A DNA stretch of 64,000 nucleotides, taken from the NCBI GenBank assembly GCA_003024175.1, contig MDYQ01000419.1:124001-188000 (forward strand). Reading direction: 5' to 3'. The notes under the pieces are model-generated. The model searched no databases and was not told the DNA's origin. It saw only the letters and a program-made list of their open reading frames with translations. The stretch's first letter is position 1; the number at the start of each line of letters is the position of its first letter. Shown here one piece after another: positions 12,650 through 25,500 of this stretch. The DNA comes from Planoprotostelium fungivorum. Lineage: Eukaryota > Evosea > Variosea > Cavosteliida > Cavosteliaceae. The position numbers were made by a program, and so were the translations under genes.

Positions 12650-13310
12650 ATGACAGTAAGCATACAAGTCCTTCTTCTCACTCTATCTAGTCTGCTCTTC
12701 AAAGGCTTGCCTCTAGAATGGAATGCTCCCGATGCTCTTGATGCTCTCCAAGAACACCGGTGTTCTTGTCTCGTGGCTTAACTCTACAGTCTGAGTCTTC
12801 GATCTAGAGTCCTCTTGAACATGCGTGTCTTCTGAATGATCCTGCCCGGGCAAGTCGTGAAGGTTGAATTTAAAAATCCCGCCAATCAACCGCCATTCTA
12901 TAATTCAAAATTTCAAAATTTAATAAAATAGCGCGTCATCGCACATTTCGAACATATGAGGGCTCCCATCACCTCTCAATAGATCCATCACATACCGATT
13001 TCTCCCACAGAATCAGCAACATCACGCCTCTCAGATTCTGAATTTGCATCGAACGGACATCATCTAGTGGTAGAGCTCCTTTTAGCTCATCCTCGTGTGG
13101 ATCCGTCATCACGATCCGAAATCATCTGAGCACTTGCATTGGAATCAATCTCTCTCAGAGTTAACTCCTGTTACAGGTGCCACCCATTCCACTATCACGA
13201 TCGGTTCACTCGCAATTGAATACGAGACGAAATGATTCTACACATCTTTATTCACACGCGAGTCTTCCTCGCTCATCCGTTGACGACGTTGACGTTGACT
13301 CCAAATCCAA
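12650..13310. other. Intergenic stretch, no confident gene
   Basis: Between the small uncertain frame and the 3' end of the Roco gene I find no recognisable gene. It includes an A+T-rich patch at 12895-12935 with a CCAAT-type word (GCCAATCA at 12882-12889). Confidence 0.4.
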
Positions 13311-16300
13311 CTAAGAAGAGATAGACATTCCTCTGTTCCTTCCCGTGCCCGGCGTGCTCTTCGATCTCGTATCTCTCATCGTCTCTGATGCGATGTTCTG
13401 CAAGATGGAGAAGGCCGTCAGACCTTCGTTGAGAGGCTTCCTCGCTTTCTTCTTCTTCAAAGTTCCCAATTTGACCGGCTCTTCACCGTCCGCCGCAGCG
13501 CTGCCGCTGCTCGTGCGAGGTATTTCGGGTGATTTCTCTTCGACAAAGTAGAAGGCGGAGAAGTCTGCGTACGTCTCTTTCAGCTGACGCTTGACCGAGA
13601 ACAAGAGGCTCTTGATCTCTTGGAACGTTGGCCGGTCTACGGTCTCTTGTGACCAGCACTTTTCGATGAGATTGCGATAGCGAGAGGGACAGTCTTCAGG
13701 AATGGGTGGTCTCTTGCCTTCTTTCACGTACTGCTCGATCTGCGAGTTGAAGCTGATCTCTTGGAAGTAGTCGACGCGGGTGAGGAGCTCCCTGGGTGGG
13801 GGTGAGGGGGGAGCGGCGGGTTGTAGATGGACTCACCACAGGATGATGCCGTACGAGTAGACGTCGGCGGCGGCGGTGAACTCTTGGCCTTGCATGATTT
13901 CAGGGGCCAGCCATCTTGGGTTCGCAACTTCTCCTGATGAAACGGTAGACATTGCACCGGACAGACCGAAATCTGAAACCTGCGAATGCGATCAGCTCCA
14001 CCTGATTCGAACGATGATGCGTCACCTTGGCAACGACGCTGGAAGTGAAATCCGTGGAGGCGAGCTATGGATGTGAGTGAAATTTCATCGAAAAGTCGTC
14101 ACCAGGACGTTGGGTGATTTTAGGTCACGGTGTACGATGGGTGGTTTGGCTGAGTGTAGAAAGGACATTCCATTCGCAATGTCGTGCGCGATTTTGAATC
14201 GCAGGATCCAGTTCAACTCCTGCGTCGTATCGTGGAGGAAACCGTACAAGTCACCGCAGCTCATGAATTCTGGAGAGATGTCGGTGAAATTTCGCTAAAA
14301 TTGTACGTACCGGTAACGATGGCCAGGGGGTCTAAGCACAATCCCATCAATCGTACGAGATTTATGTGTTCTAGTCCACTACATTTCATTCAGTTTTTTC
14401 TTTTATCAGACGATAAAAAAGGAATTTCTCATTGGAAGAAAAAAATCTCACCTCATAATGAAAACTTCTCTTCTGAATTCGTTGAAGACTTTTGAAAAAG
14501 AATCGTCTTCTCCTGATAACATGATCGACGTCGTGTCTTCTCGTGTGATCTTCAGCTTCTTGATGGCAACAACATCTCCCTCCCACACTCCCTTGTACAC
14601 CGTGGCCGCACCACCTGATGACGTCATTATGATGTCATAACGACAATCGATGACGTCACCTTCTCCCAGCATGTCTCCGACTTCCAATTGCTCCCACGCG
14701 ATCTTGCTCCCTTGGAAATCCTGACGAAAATGTGAATTTGACCGTCTACGACGTTGTAGATGAATACCTTCATGGTCAGATCGGGTACGAGGCGATCGAG
14801 TCTGACGGGTGTGTCCATCGCAGCTCTCACGCAATTGATGTAAATTTTTCCGCCAACTGCCGCACTCTGGCAATCTTCCAGCGGAAACAACGTCGGGTCA
14901 TCAAAGTGTTCATCCATGCAGTGTACGCACGGTACGTATACCTACCCCGTCAGTCCATGAAATTCCGTCGAAATCTCACCTGCATGCTGATCTTGTACCA
15001 CGACTTGATGAGGGTCTCGACACCCTCCACGATATCACGCGGCATAGTCAAATTGTAATCCGGCATCCTACACACCAATTCCAAAGCACTCCGTTGGGGC
15101 GTCAATCGGACCAAGATCTGGTAGATACCGTAGCTGAACAATATTCCGTATCTCCAGTAGTGATGACCGGTTGACATGCCAACCAATCGAATGATGAGGC
15201 GACCGAACATACCGTAAGGTATGTAGTCGAATTTGTAATAGCGGAGGAGTTGCTTGTGATTTTTCTTCGGTTTTGCTTCCCAGATTTCGGACAGGCCGTC
15301 GGGCTCGTCCTGATGGGGTGAGGAAATTTCGACGAGATTTCGTCACCTCCGGTAACAGGGAGGGGATGAGTGTCTTCCCGCTCAAATTTTCATCGAAAGG
15401 TGTGAGGGGGAAGGCGATACCAAAGTTGTCCAGTAAGGACAGCATGGTCTTGTACAGGGTCTCTGGGAAGAGTGGTGGCTTCCATATCTGCTTCAAGGCC
15501 GTGTGCAGTAATATGCCTCCCTTAGCCCCCCCTGCGTTCTTGGAATTCAACGTGATGGTGATGAGATCAACCAGCCAGGCAGGTGACAACACGATCGTGT
15601 CCGTCAATCGAATGTCGTTCTCCAAGTAGATGAGTGATCCCATCTGATCAATGTCACGAAATTTCATGGAGATCTCGTGGAAATTTCGAGTTACGTACCT
15701 CGTGTAAGATCTTCGTCGCCCGGGCCAATTCGCGATCGTCGTTGATGTTCGATATCATTCCGAACTTCTGTAATTCTCTCCTCGTCATGACTGGAGGCAC
15801 TCTCTTCTTTGACTCGTCGATCATCTGCTTCTCCAGTAGCCTGGCCGATCGTTCAGCGAACGAACGATGATGACGTCATCACTTGAAGGATGTGGGTATG
15901 GACTCTCCCATGTGTTTCTGCTGCACAACCGTCTCTTCTATATCTTGTCTCAATTTTTTGATCCCGTCTCCGTTGATGCTCGAGACAGTTCGGAAGTGGA
16001 TGACGAGTGTGGGAAAATTCGCCTAGTTTTCACTGAATTTTCCACCAAATTTCTCCCGAATTCACCTCGAATCTCTTGGCCAACTTGGTGATGAGGTAAC
16101 TGACACCTTCCGTCGACACCCTCGGATCATCCATGTGCGTTCCCACGATGAACACGGGAGCATTCTTCACTTTGCTCCGAATACAGTGTAGCCAGTACTC
16201 GATCTTTGATTTGTCCGGGTCTTCCATGAGGTTCCACACCACGATGAATACAGCTCTCTTTGCGATGAAGAATTGATGGTTCGCGTAGTGGATGTCACTA

Positions 16301-19300
16301 CCGCTCAGTTCCCAGATGTTGAGATCGACTTCGCGCTTGACCTGTCTCACGTGAGAAATCTCGCGGAGATTTGGTAAATCACTTTTCCGTCTTCGGTATC
16401 CAAGGTGATGGATAGCGGCCAGGGTTCGATGCTGAGACCTCCGGCCAGGTTTCCCGTCTGAATGTTCTGCGAATTTTCCTTCGATGACGTGCTCTTGCGT
16501 CGGAGGGCGTTGCACAGAGCTGTCTTACCGGATGAAGGTGTGCCCACTACAATAGCCCTCGTTCTGTACATCTTGTCACTACCCTTCAGTAGATCCTTCA
16601 GGTAGCTGTCATATGTCAGTCACGTGTCATGAAATTTCTGCGAAATCTCTCACCCGAACATGAGTGGGGGACCGCCGTCGACCATGGCTCTGGGCATCAG
16701 CCTCAATTTGTTACCCTCGAATCTGATGACGTCATTATCCATCTACAACGCGCCATCTCACCTGAACACGATCAAGTTGACCAGAAGAGAGATGGTGGGA
16801 GGTAGAGAGTCTAAATTGTTGCTGCTGACGTCCAAGCAAACCAGAGCATCCATCTTGCCCACTGAAGGAGGCAAGTTGACAAGCTGATTGTCGCCTAAAA
16901 ATAGCTCCCTCATCCTGGAATAGCCCGACAGATCGTTGGGCAGCTTGACCAATTGATTGAGACGCAGGTCGAGCCGGATCAATTCTTTGAGCCCCAAGAG
17001 TTCGGGTTGAAATTCCCGCAGCGCGTTGGCTTTAAGGTTTAGCGTCTCTAGCCTCCTCAATTGGGCGAATTCCGGTGGTAAGACCTCGATCGTGTTGTGT
17101 TTGAGGGTGAGGATACGTAACGTACGGCACACGCTGGCACAGAATGAACCAGACAGTACAGTAATTCGATTGCGAGCGAGATCGATCTCTTGCAGGGACT
17201 CCAAATTGACAGGTGTCGGCAGATTCGATATTCCGTTGCGAGCTAATTTTAGCACCTGTCGTGAGATTGAGGAGATCGAGAAATACGGATGAAATTTCGC
17301 ACTTGTACGTGGGGTAGGTTGAGATCGTCTGGTAGGCTGGGAATCGTGTTCCTGGAAAGGTCCAGGATTTCCAGGGAAGTCATACCGTCCAATTTGGGAA
17401 AAGCACACAGGCGATTCTCTGATAGGATCAAAATTTTGAGACTGCTCAAAGAATTGAGCCCCTCCGGTACCAAACTGAGGTGGTTCCCGCCCAAATCCAA
17501 CCGTTGCAGCTGATGGGTTTCAATCGAATGAAAGGTCACGTGACCTCACCTTGTGGAATTGTCCGATGTTCTTCGGTAGTTTCGTGATGGCATTATCTCT
17601 CATGGACTACAACGCGTCAAAAGAATATTTCGATTTGTTTTCCCTCACGAGATCGGTCAGAGATGAAAGTTTGTCGGTCATGAGCTCTGAAATACCATCA
17701 GAGATGAGATTGATACCGTTCGATGCCAGATCTAATTTCTGTAGATTGTGCAAGTGTAGAACGTGGGTGGGGAAGCCTCCCAATTCATTCTTAGACAGAT
17801 TGAGGGTGAGAAGTGAAGTGAGCATCTACAACGATCAGTCGAAAGTCGAAATAATGAAAAAGAATTGTTCCAATCGAAACAATAAATGTTTCGACCAAAT
17901 GATAAATGAATGGCCAAATGTTCAAATGATCACCCTGATGTCTCCCGGCAGGTCCACCAATTTCATGTGTGACAAGTTCAAGTCTTTGTCTCCTCCCAAC
18001 TGTGCGTGCTGGATCGAACGGCTGATGTGACCGTTGTAGAGAGCTACGGCCGAATTCCACGATAGATACTGCTGTGACCACAAGATGACGTCGACAGGTG
18101 TCGACACTGGATCTACACGGTGTGGTCCATAGAACGGATTCCCAAATTGGGACACGTGCTGCGAGATGTAATGGTAGATTGGGACCTACCCCCGTCATTC
18201 ATCTACAACGTTGTAGTGCGACACCCACCGTATTTAGATCTCCCTTGTTCCTAGAGCTTCCGATCGATCTCCTCTCCTTGTCGTTGTTTCCGATGAAAGT
18301 GGAGAACATGCAGCTGTAAGACTGTCTCGCAAAGAATTGCAGCATGCTCTCGTTGAATTGGAAGGAGAAGGGAAACTGTCTCCAGATCTGCCACACGCAA
18401 TCTAAGAAGAGGAGGAAGGTCTGACACGATGACTCTGCGTATTTCTTCGCTGACAGGCCGTGACCCAATCGAGTGTTGAACGGGAAGCCCAGGGAACACC
18501 ATTCCTTCTCGATCAATACGTTGAAACCTGTCGAGATATCATGAGTACATGTCGTAGAGATACAGTGGAGGTATCGTGGTGTACATAGTGTACGTAACGA
18601 TGTCGTGAGTGTCATATTTACCTTCTATGGAGCGATAATAAGGGTCCAGCAGGATCTGAGCGAGAGAGCTGACGACCGTTCCACTGTTCGCCTCACCTGA
18701 TGCTACGTCATCACACGTCATCGTGACGTCATCGCTCACCACTCTCTTGAATGAGTACAGTCTCCCCCGTCTGAATGATCTTCACGATCTCGGAAGTTCC
18801 CGCCAAAAATTTTTTCAGGCATAAGAACCAGGGTCGTACCAAGACATCATAAGATCCACTCTGACAGGGGACCTTCTCCAATAGACTGTACGCTTCTTTT
18901 GCCTCGTTGTAGTTGGGCAGGGCCATGTAATTGAACTCACAGACGGGGTACAACGCCGCATGATTCGCCGCTGACCCGCGTCAATTTTCCATATTTCGAC
19001 CGTCTACAACGATGTAGATGCTCACCCAAGGCCGAAGTGCAAGTGTCCATTACCCTCAATTTCTCTCCATTCGTAGGATTTAACCCGAGGAGATACTTGA
19101 ATATCCGAATATCCGGCTCAGCCTTGGCTGCTGACGTGGCAGTGGGGGCAGATGTACGGCAGATGACCGCTCGGTTACGCTGCTGAGACCAAGTCAAGAC
19201 GATACCCTGCCCACCCAGACGAATTTTCGATGACTTTTCAAACAGTTCGTCGCTGACCGAGGCGGGTAAGACGACTTCTCTGGGGTACGTGGGACAGACC

Positions 19301-22212
19301 TGAAAAGTCTGAGAAATTTCCGAGAAAATTTGGTGGAAAATTCACCTTGAACCCATCGTTGAGGTTGGATATCCTCCATTTCCCGCCACCCATGGGTAGC
19401 CCCTGCCTCTTCATTTCTTCTGCCAGAGTGAAGGCGGGATTGAGGGCCGTTGTAGACGGCTTGTACGCGAAGGCAAATAGATCCGTTGGAGATTTGACGA
19501 AGGAGTGAGATTGAATGAAATCGTTTGCCTTCTTCAGTTGCGATGAATCCTGTCCTCCGATCAGTCTCTCTTGAGAACGATCCCGTCCGTCGATTTCGAT
19601 GTTTTTCCCGCCTCACCTTAAACCCAAAGACCTGTACGGTCATATCCTTGTTGTTCAAGAGTAATCCACCGACGACTCCCTTCGACTTGATTTTTCCGAA
19701 TTTCCGGACGTTGTAGATCATGGATAGAGGTACTCTGATATCGAACGGGTCTTCATCGGTATCGTGCGTGAAGAAGCGTTGCCATATCAACTGATAGTTT
19801 GTGATCCACAATATGCCGAGACAATCCAGCGGAATTTCTTGGATCTTTTCTGCATCGATGACAGCCACTTGCGTGTACACCTGGAGGGGTGAGGAAATTT
19901 TGCGGAAATTTGCCCACCTGCTCCATGGTCAACACGATCTTCTCTCCCGGGAGTAACGTGGGTTTCCTCTGATTGGGTGACTGCGTTATGTCAATTTGGT
20001 CGTCTACAACGGTGTAGATGAAGCTCACGATGAAGAGTGTGTCGTAGTTTTCGATGAAATCTTTCATCATGATGACTATGGAAGCATCGGCTTTTGATTT
20101 CTCCGCGGGGGTGTTGCTTATCCTCGGGTGTGGCCTCAGCAATACCGTCCCAAATAATCCGGCCAGAACCTATTTCTCCGTCATTCTTCCGGTGTACGTA
20201 CGTTACGTCTCACCTCAAACGTAATCCCGTTACGTTCCGTGTGTAGAACGAGGTGGAAGAGGAATTCCATGAATCGAGACAACAAGACCTTGTTACAGAG
20301 TGGCAATTTGGAAATCATGTACGTCGCGTTAGCGTGAAACCCGGCGCCTACCTGGATCAGCATCTACAACGCGCCAACTCTGCCTCACCCTCGGAGAAAT
20401 CACCCAGTAAGAGGAGCTCGTAGAGTTGGTAGGTGAGCAGTGGTTCGGGTAATTCTGTCAAGAAGGTCTTCAAAATATCCGCCACCATGTATGGATTGGC
20501 ATCCGATCCAAATTGAATGTCTTCTCCTGTTGTAGATGATGAATAAAACGAAATAAAAGAGCATCTCACCCATCTCAAAGTGGCGAGTGTACTGCTGGGT
20601 CTCCCTCTCTGGCCCTGGTTGAGTGAAAATTCCAGGAACTTCCAATGCCCTCTGTTCTAAGAATTCTACCGTTCTTATGAACACTGTCGGTAACCCGTAC
20701 TGAGAACAACGCTGTACGACAACGGATAAATGCTCCCCGAATATTTTTTCCGGCAGCATGACCGGCGATTCAGACTGTCTCGGTCAGAGAAAGAGTATCT
20801 CCACGTCTCACCATTTTCCTCGGATTCTTCAGGAATTTATCCACCAGGTTCATCTACAACGAGTCAATTTGAGATCCAACACGTAAATGAGATATGACCT
20901 CCGACAAGGTGCGACCTCCCGACAGGCTGTGGTTCATTTCTCTCATCTCCACGATGGAAGGAGAAGGTGACACGTGTATGTCTGAATACGAGCTGATCTT
21001 CCCTCTCAATACGATCTGGTCCTTGTTGTGTAGACCGTAGGAGGACAGCTGTCTGTAATTGGACATGCAGATGCCGTTCGAATTGGTCGAATCGAAGTTT
21101 GGGACGTAAATGAGATAATTGTGAAGGGCATCGTCAACGTGGAGATTCATCTATCAGGATTGAATGATATGATCATACGTATCGTCTCGTTGTAGATGGA
21201 AGGACACTCACTTGTGGTCTGCGAGCGATGCGCAGCAGCGCTTGCTGAGCGGTCTCTGTCTTCAAGAATGTGATCACCAACATTCTCGGCGTCTTTAAAA
21301 TCTGATAATCTTCGATTTCCACCTGTTTTATTCAGCCCACTACAACGCGCCAACTCACCCTCAACACCAACTTGTTGTTTGGATCCGTGATGTCATCATC
21401 CTCTTTCGAGATGACAGCCTGTCGTTTGTCATCGAAATGTCGTGGAGAATTCGACTTACGTCTTCCTCGTAGTCGCTGACTGATGAATCGTGTTGCATTG
21501 ATTTGAAACCAAGAGCGGGAGAAGAGGTGGATGGACTCGTCATGAAGGCTCTCGCACGTGTACCGGGTGAGCTGAGGTGGATCAATCGAATGAGAAGATC
21601 TACAACGGTGTAGATCTCACAATCTCTCTTTTCGGCCGTCGACCTCGGGAGATGGTGGTTCGATGATGATCTGCAGATCAGATGCAGTGCTCGATCTCTT
21701 GTTGTTCAATTTTGAAGTGGGACTTAATTTGGCGAGAGAGTCGACAGATACGTTGATGCTTCCCCTGAGAGTGTCAATCGATATGATATGGCACGATGTG
21801 CAATCACCTCGGACTCGTGTTGGCTGATCTGGATTGTTGAACGAGATCATGGAGGGTGGGGCTACCCGGTAGAAGATGATTGACTGGAGGTGGACTCGTC
21901 TGGGTCACACTTCGCCTCCTACTGTCTTTGTCCGTCGCTCGTCTCTGCATATTCGGACTGGCTGTATGACGGTGAGAAGTGGCTCGAGATGATGAGTATA
22001 TGATGAGACATTTGACGTCGAGGTCGCAGAACCGTCGATATGAAGAGTTAAGAGGTAGTATCACCAGCTAGTTTGCTGTCCGACGACGGTGAACTTCTAA
22101 CGGCTCTAGCATCTCGTTCAGATGCGTCTAAAGACCCCGTCTCTCTCAATGTGCTGCTCTTCTTCAGAACAGCACGAGAAGTCATTTTAGCCGATAGTCT
22201 CTTCTCTTCCAT
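13311..22212 (-). CDS. Roco-family giant: RhoGAP, GRAM/myotubularin-like (inactive), LRR, ROC, COR, kinase
   Basis: Reading the minus strand from ATG 22212: a basic Ser-rich start (SAKMTSRAVLKKSSTL), a region with a ubiquitin/RA-like stretch (NLHVDDALHNYLIYVPNFDS, ~21100), RhoGAP (FGEHLSVVVQRCSQYGLPTV at ~20740, VPGIFTQPG, LPEPLLTYQLYELL), GRAM-like (GILWITNYQLIWQRFF ~19800) and a myotubularin fold to 18250 (LAQILLDPYYRSIEGFNVLI, FLLFLDCVWQIWRQFPFSFQ). The phosphatase loop reads QESGEANSGT instead of HCSDGWDRT, so catalysis is lost. About ten LRRs follow (18020-16758), then ROC with P-loop GTPSSGKTAL, DLNIWELSG and GTHMDD (16571-16100), COR (15800-14950), and a tyrosine-kinase-like domain with VVAIKKLK, IVHRDLKSPNVL and VSDFGLSG intact (14720-13560). 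The tail is Lys/Ser rich. Dictyostelium Pats1 also joins a myotubularin region to ROC-COR-kinase. Confidence 0.88.
14744..14761 (-). repeat. Intronic hairpin element (copy in Roco gene)
   Basis: GTCTACGACGTTGTAGAT, an imperfect inverted repeat inside a short intron between the COR and kinase exons. One of a family of intronic elements with consensus ATCTACAACGTTGTAGAT. Confidence 0.6.
16740..16754 (-). repeat. Intronic half-element of the CTACAACG family
   Basis: CATCTACAACGCGCC on the plus strand; on the sense strand the intron starts GTGAGATGGCGCGTTGTAGATGG. The GGCGCGTTGTAGATG core is shared with the Roco introns at 20361 and, in part, 21338. Confidence 0.6.
18200..18216 (-). repeat. Intronic hairpin element (Roco gene)
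   Basis: CATCTACAACGTTGTAG forms a perfect 14-base palindrome (CTACAACGTTGTAG) inside the intron between the myotubularin-like and LRR exons. Confidence 0.65.
19003..19020 (-). repeat. Intronic hairpin element (Roco gene)
   Basis: GTCTACAACGATGTAGAT lies next to the 5' splice site of an intron in the myotubularin-like region; arms pair with one mismatch. Confidence 0.6.
20002..20020 (-). repeat. Intronic hairpin element (Roco gene)
   Basis: GTCTACAACGGTGTAGATG within a short intron between the RhoGAP and GRAM-like exons; same family as 19003 and 21597. Confidence 0.6.
20361..20380 (-). repeat. Intronic half-element sharing a 20-base core with another intron
   Basis: Plus-strand CATCTACAACGCGCCAACTC. 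On the sense strand, GAGTTGGCGCGTTGTAGATG. The intron at 21338-21358 carries GAGTTGGCGCGTTGTAGTGG, identical over the first 17 bases. Confidence 0.6.
21338..21358 (-). repeat. Intronic half-element (second near-copy)
   Basis: CACTACAACGCGCCAACTCAC on the plus strand, spanning the 5' splice site of an intron in the N-terminal part of the Roco gene; near-copy of the element at 20361. Confidence 0.6.
21597..21616 (-). repeat. Intronic hairpin element (Roco gene)
   Basis: GATCTACAACGGTGTAGATC is an inverted repeat of 20 bases with one mismatched pair, near the 5' splice site of an N-terminal intron. Confidence 0.6.
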
Positions 22213-22519
22213 TAGACAACGGCTCCGTGATACGTTGACCCTTGTGATGGATGGCTATGTGGAAGAGCGTGAAAGTTGTGGCTAGTCCCAAGGCTACCCT
22301 CAGCCCTGTATAAAATCGTAAGAGAGTCGAAAGAGTGAGCGATATGTTGGTGTATTTTGGTGCTTCGGATGATCATCGGTTTGGAGAACAGAGGAGCATG
22401 TGGAGAGATTTAGGATATAGTAAGACAGTATGTTAGCTCAAGTACCTCTCTGTGGTCGTCTATCGATCCCGATGAAATAAGATTTGTTTTTTTACTCGCA
22501 ATTTGCAAAGCATCATCTG
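22213..22519. promoter_or_regulatory. Divergent promoter region between Roco and WD40 genes
   Basis: About 300 bases separate the ATG of the Roco gene (minus) from the ATG of the WD40 gene (plus). It must hold both promoters. I see no canonical TATA box or other motif that I can name. Confidence 0.4.
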
Positions 22520-25500
22520 ATGTCTGCACCGCAGGTGCAGTCGAGGACAACTGCTTCCAGCTGGAGAGATCCTCTATTTTTGAGAGGAAGAAGGTGCAGA
22601 GTTTTCAGGTAGTCAACCAATTTGATCCATTATACAGACCTGTGATCGAAGGTTTTAAGTGCGAGAATGCATCTGCCTCTGTTCAAATCACAGTCGACCA
22701 TGTCACCGCATTTGCAATCCACGATGTGATGAGACATGACGATGTTCGATTCGATCTCAATCGACACAGACGACGAACCACATTGTGATAGGTAATCGTA
22801 ACAAGATCCTTCTCGTTCAGACACCCGGCATCGCTGACATCAATCAGTCCACACAGACAAAATACAAGGCAAGTTCTTGATTCATAGCCCATTTTGACCG
22901 TTCGACAGGTTTTAGAAGACATCATCTGTCCGCAAGTCACCGATGTCGATTGGCTAGGCAGTCATCTTCTCATCTCGAACAACAACGGCACCGTCTTTCT
23001 CCATCGCATGGACATCGAACATCAAGAGGAAGACAGCGAACAGCCGGTCATCGCTTACGCACATCGTAATGTGCAGGTGACACGGAGATTGAAATCCATC
23101 ATGTTGAACGTCCGACAGAAAAACAGAGAAGAACCGGCCATACCAGGAAAAATGTCTGCCACCCAGAGAATCCACAGGGTAAACCTTTCCACACCATCCA
23201 TCGATCATCATCACCATCTCGATGTCACGATGTCACCTCTCCACCATCTGACATCACCTCAGGTTCGATTGAACAAGATCGACCCCACTCTCTTTCTTAC
23301 CCTGGAGAACAACAACCTAAACCTGTGGCACGTCGAGCAACCCAACGAACCACTCAAGACCAGAAAGGTTCGCATCACACGTCATCACACGTCATCATTG
23401 ATCACGTGACCTCCTATCAGTGCGGTAAGAATCCTGCTTACGCTGCAACGTGGAATCCTCACTCGGGCAATCGATTCTTGTTGGGAGGCGTACCTCGCTG
23501 CCTCAAAATGTACGACGTACGTACGTTCCGTGACGGTGAGAAGAACGTCGTACGTACCTTACGTCTCCTACCCCTGAGTCACGTGATCAGATATGGAAGG
23601 TGAAAAAGGCTCACGAGGGTGCCGTCTTGGACGTACAGTGGAGCCCACACGTCCCACACTGGGTCGCCAGCTGCTCTGAAGATGCTTCCATCAAAATTTG
23701 GGACATCAGAATGGGGGACAGGCCGGTACAAGTCCTCATCGATCACACCGATGCGGTCAACGCGGTGAGACGGAATTGGGACGTGGTGGGTTGTAGATTG
23801 ACGGTGGCAGGTGAGGTGGAGTCCCGATCACGCCGAGATGCTGTGGAGTGGGGGTGCAGATCACAGCTGCAGGTGAGATGGTGCGTTGTAGATCGAATAT
23901 CGACAGTCGCAGGCTGTGGAGTTTAGCTGTGAGGCCACATCACGTGATCGCAACGACTCCGCCGAATCTCTTTCAAAATTCAGTGGTAGGGGGTGAATGG
24001 ATACGTAATTACGTACGCTGATGCGTGTCAGTCGGATTCTCCAACAAAGATCCCTACGTATGTTACGCAGCGTCGAATGATGGAAGGATATCTTCTTGTT
24101 ACATGACCGACGAATATCTACAACTCATCTACCCGTCTAGGTATCTACTGACGTAAATCGAAATTTCATTCAAATTTCCCAGGTATGACGAATCGTATAC
24201 CAAGGAGAGGTCGGTGGAGAGGAACATTTTTCTCAGAAATTTCTCCTCTGCTTTCAACGACGCTTACCAGTGTGCCAAGAAGAGATACGAAGAGAACGAG
24301 TGAGATTCGCTTGTCCACTTTTTCCTCCTACCCCTAACTTATTCCCCAGCCCCATCACGGCCCTCTCGCTCTTGGAATTATGTTACGAGAGACGGCCGAC
24401 CGATAGAGAGCCATCAGCCATCCGTCCCATCCCAGAAGATTTCATGGAGCTGTTTCTCCACGAGGTCTCGGAGTATTCTTACTTTATTCCTCCGAATCTA
24501 CCCCAGCATCTCGTCGTACCGGTGAGAGATGGTCGTTGTAGATGGATGTTTACGCTTCCCAGGGAGACATTGGGGTGTTGGATAAAATAGCGGAATTTCG
24601 CGTATTATTGGAGGCGGAAGTTCTCATCACGAAAAAAGATCCGGAGAAATTGTTCGAGCTATTGCCGTGAGTATCTACAACGATGTAGATGGATGACGAG
24701 AGTAGGGTCATACTGGACAGCATGGAGAAGAATGTTTTCTCCGTACCTGGACCCCTTCTACAACGCATCATGAAATTCATCTTACCCTACGATTACTTAC
24801 GGGTACGCATCACGATACGTTACGTACGTACCACTGACGTCACCAGGCCGTGGAATTTTCTGCGAATCTGGGCAGCGTCTTCTCGAAATTATCCGGGCTG
24901 AACGAGGCTTGGAAGAATATATCCGATCTCATCCTGGGAACCAACATATTCCAGGGAAACGACGTGATTCTCGGCAACGTCGAAATCTCACTGACTTTCC
25001 CAGGACCTCGTCAAGAGACACACCATGTCCAACGAGCTCTTGACCGATCAAGTCACTTTCCTCTTGTACGTCTATATATAGAATCATCTGATATCATCAT
25101 ACAATTCATCCACATAAACTTTTATTCACATTTATTTTTAACGCTGAACGTCTCAGAAATATGACGGTACTCTTTTGGAGTGAAGAACACGGCAAAGAAC
25201 AGATCGTAGAATATTTCGAAGACAACAAGCCTTTAGAGGTCACCTCGAGCACCTTGAATCGACAGTATCTCAACCTGCTGTCACAGAATCACCTCTACGA
25301 TAAGTTCTACCTCTACATCGAGGAATTACAAGCGGTGAGCGTTGTAGATTAATGACGTGTGATGACGTCATGAAGGTCTGCGAGGGCTCGAAATTTCACG
25401 GAAAACTCACAAAGCTGAAAGTCCAAGCCTCGGAAAATTTCCAGAATTGGCTTCAGAATCTTCCTGGAACTCCCCCAGACATCTTGCAGAGGTGAGGCTA

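Noticed and set aside
13050-13125. tRNA-like word TGGTAGAGC near 13064
   Set aside because: No acceptor stem, anticodon arm or T arm can be folded around it.
24100-24140. ATCTACAACTCATCTAC near 24116 as an intronic element
   Set aside because: It is coding in the WD40 gene (EYLQLIYPS).
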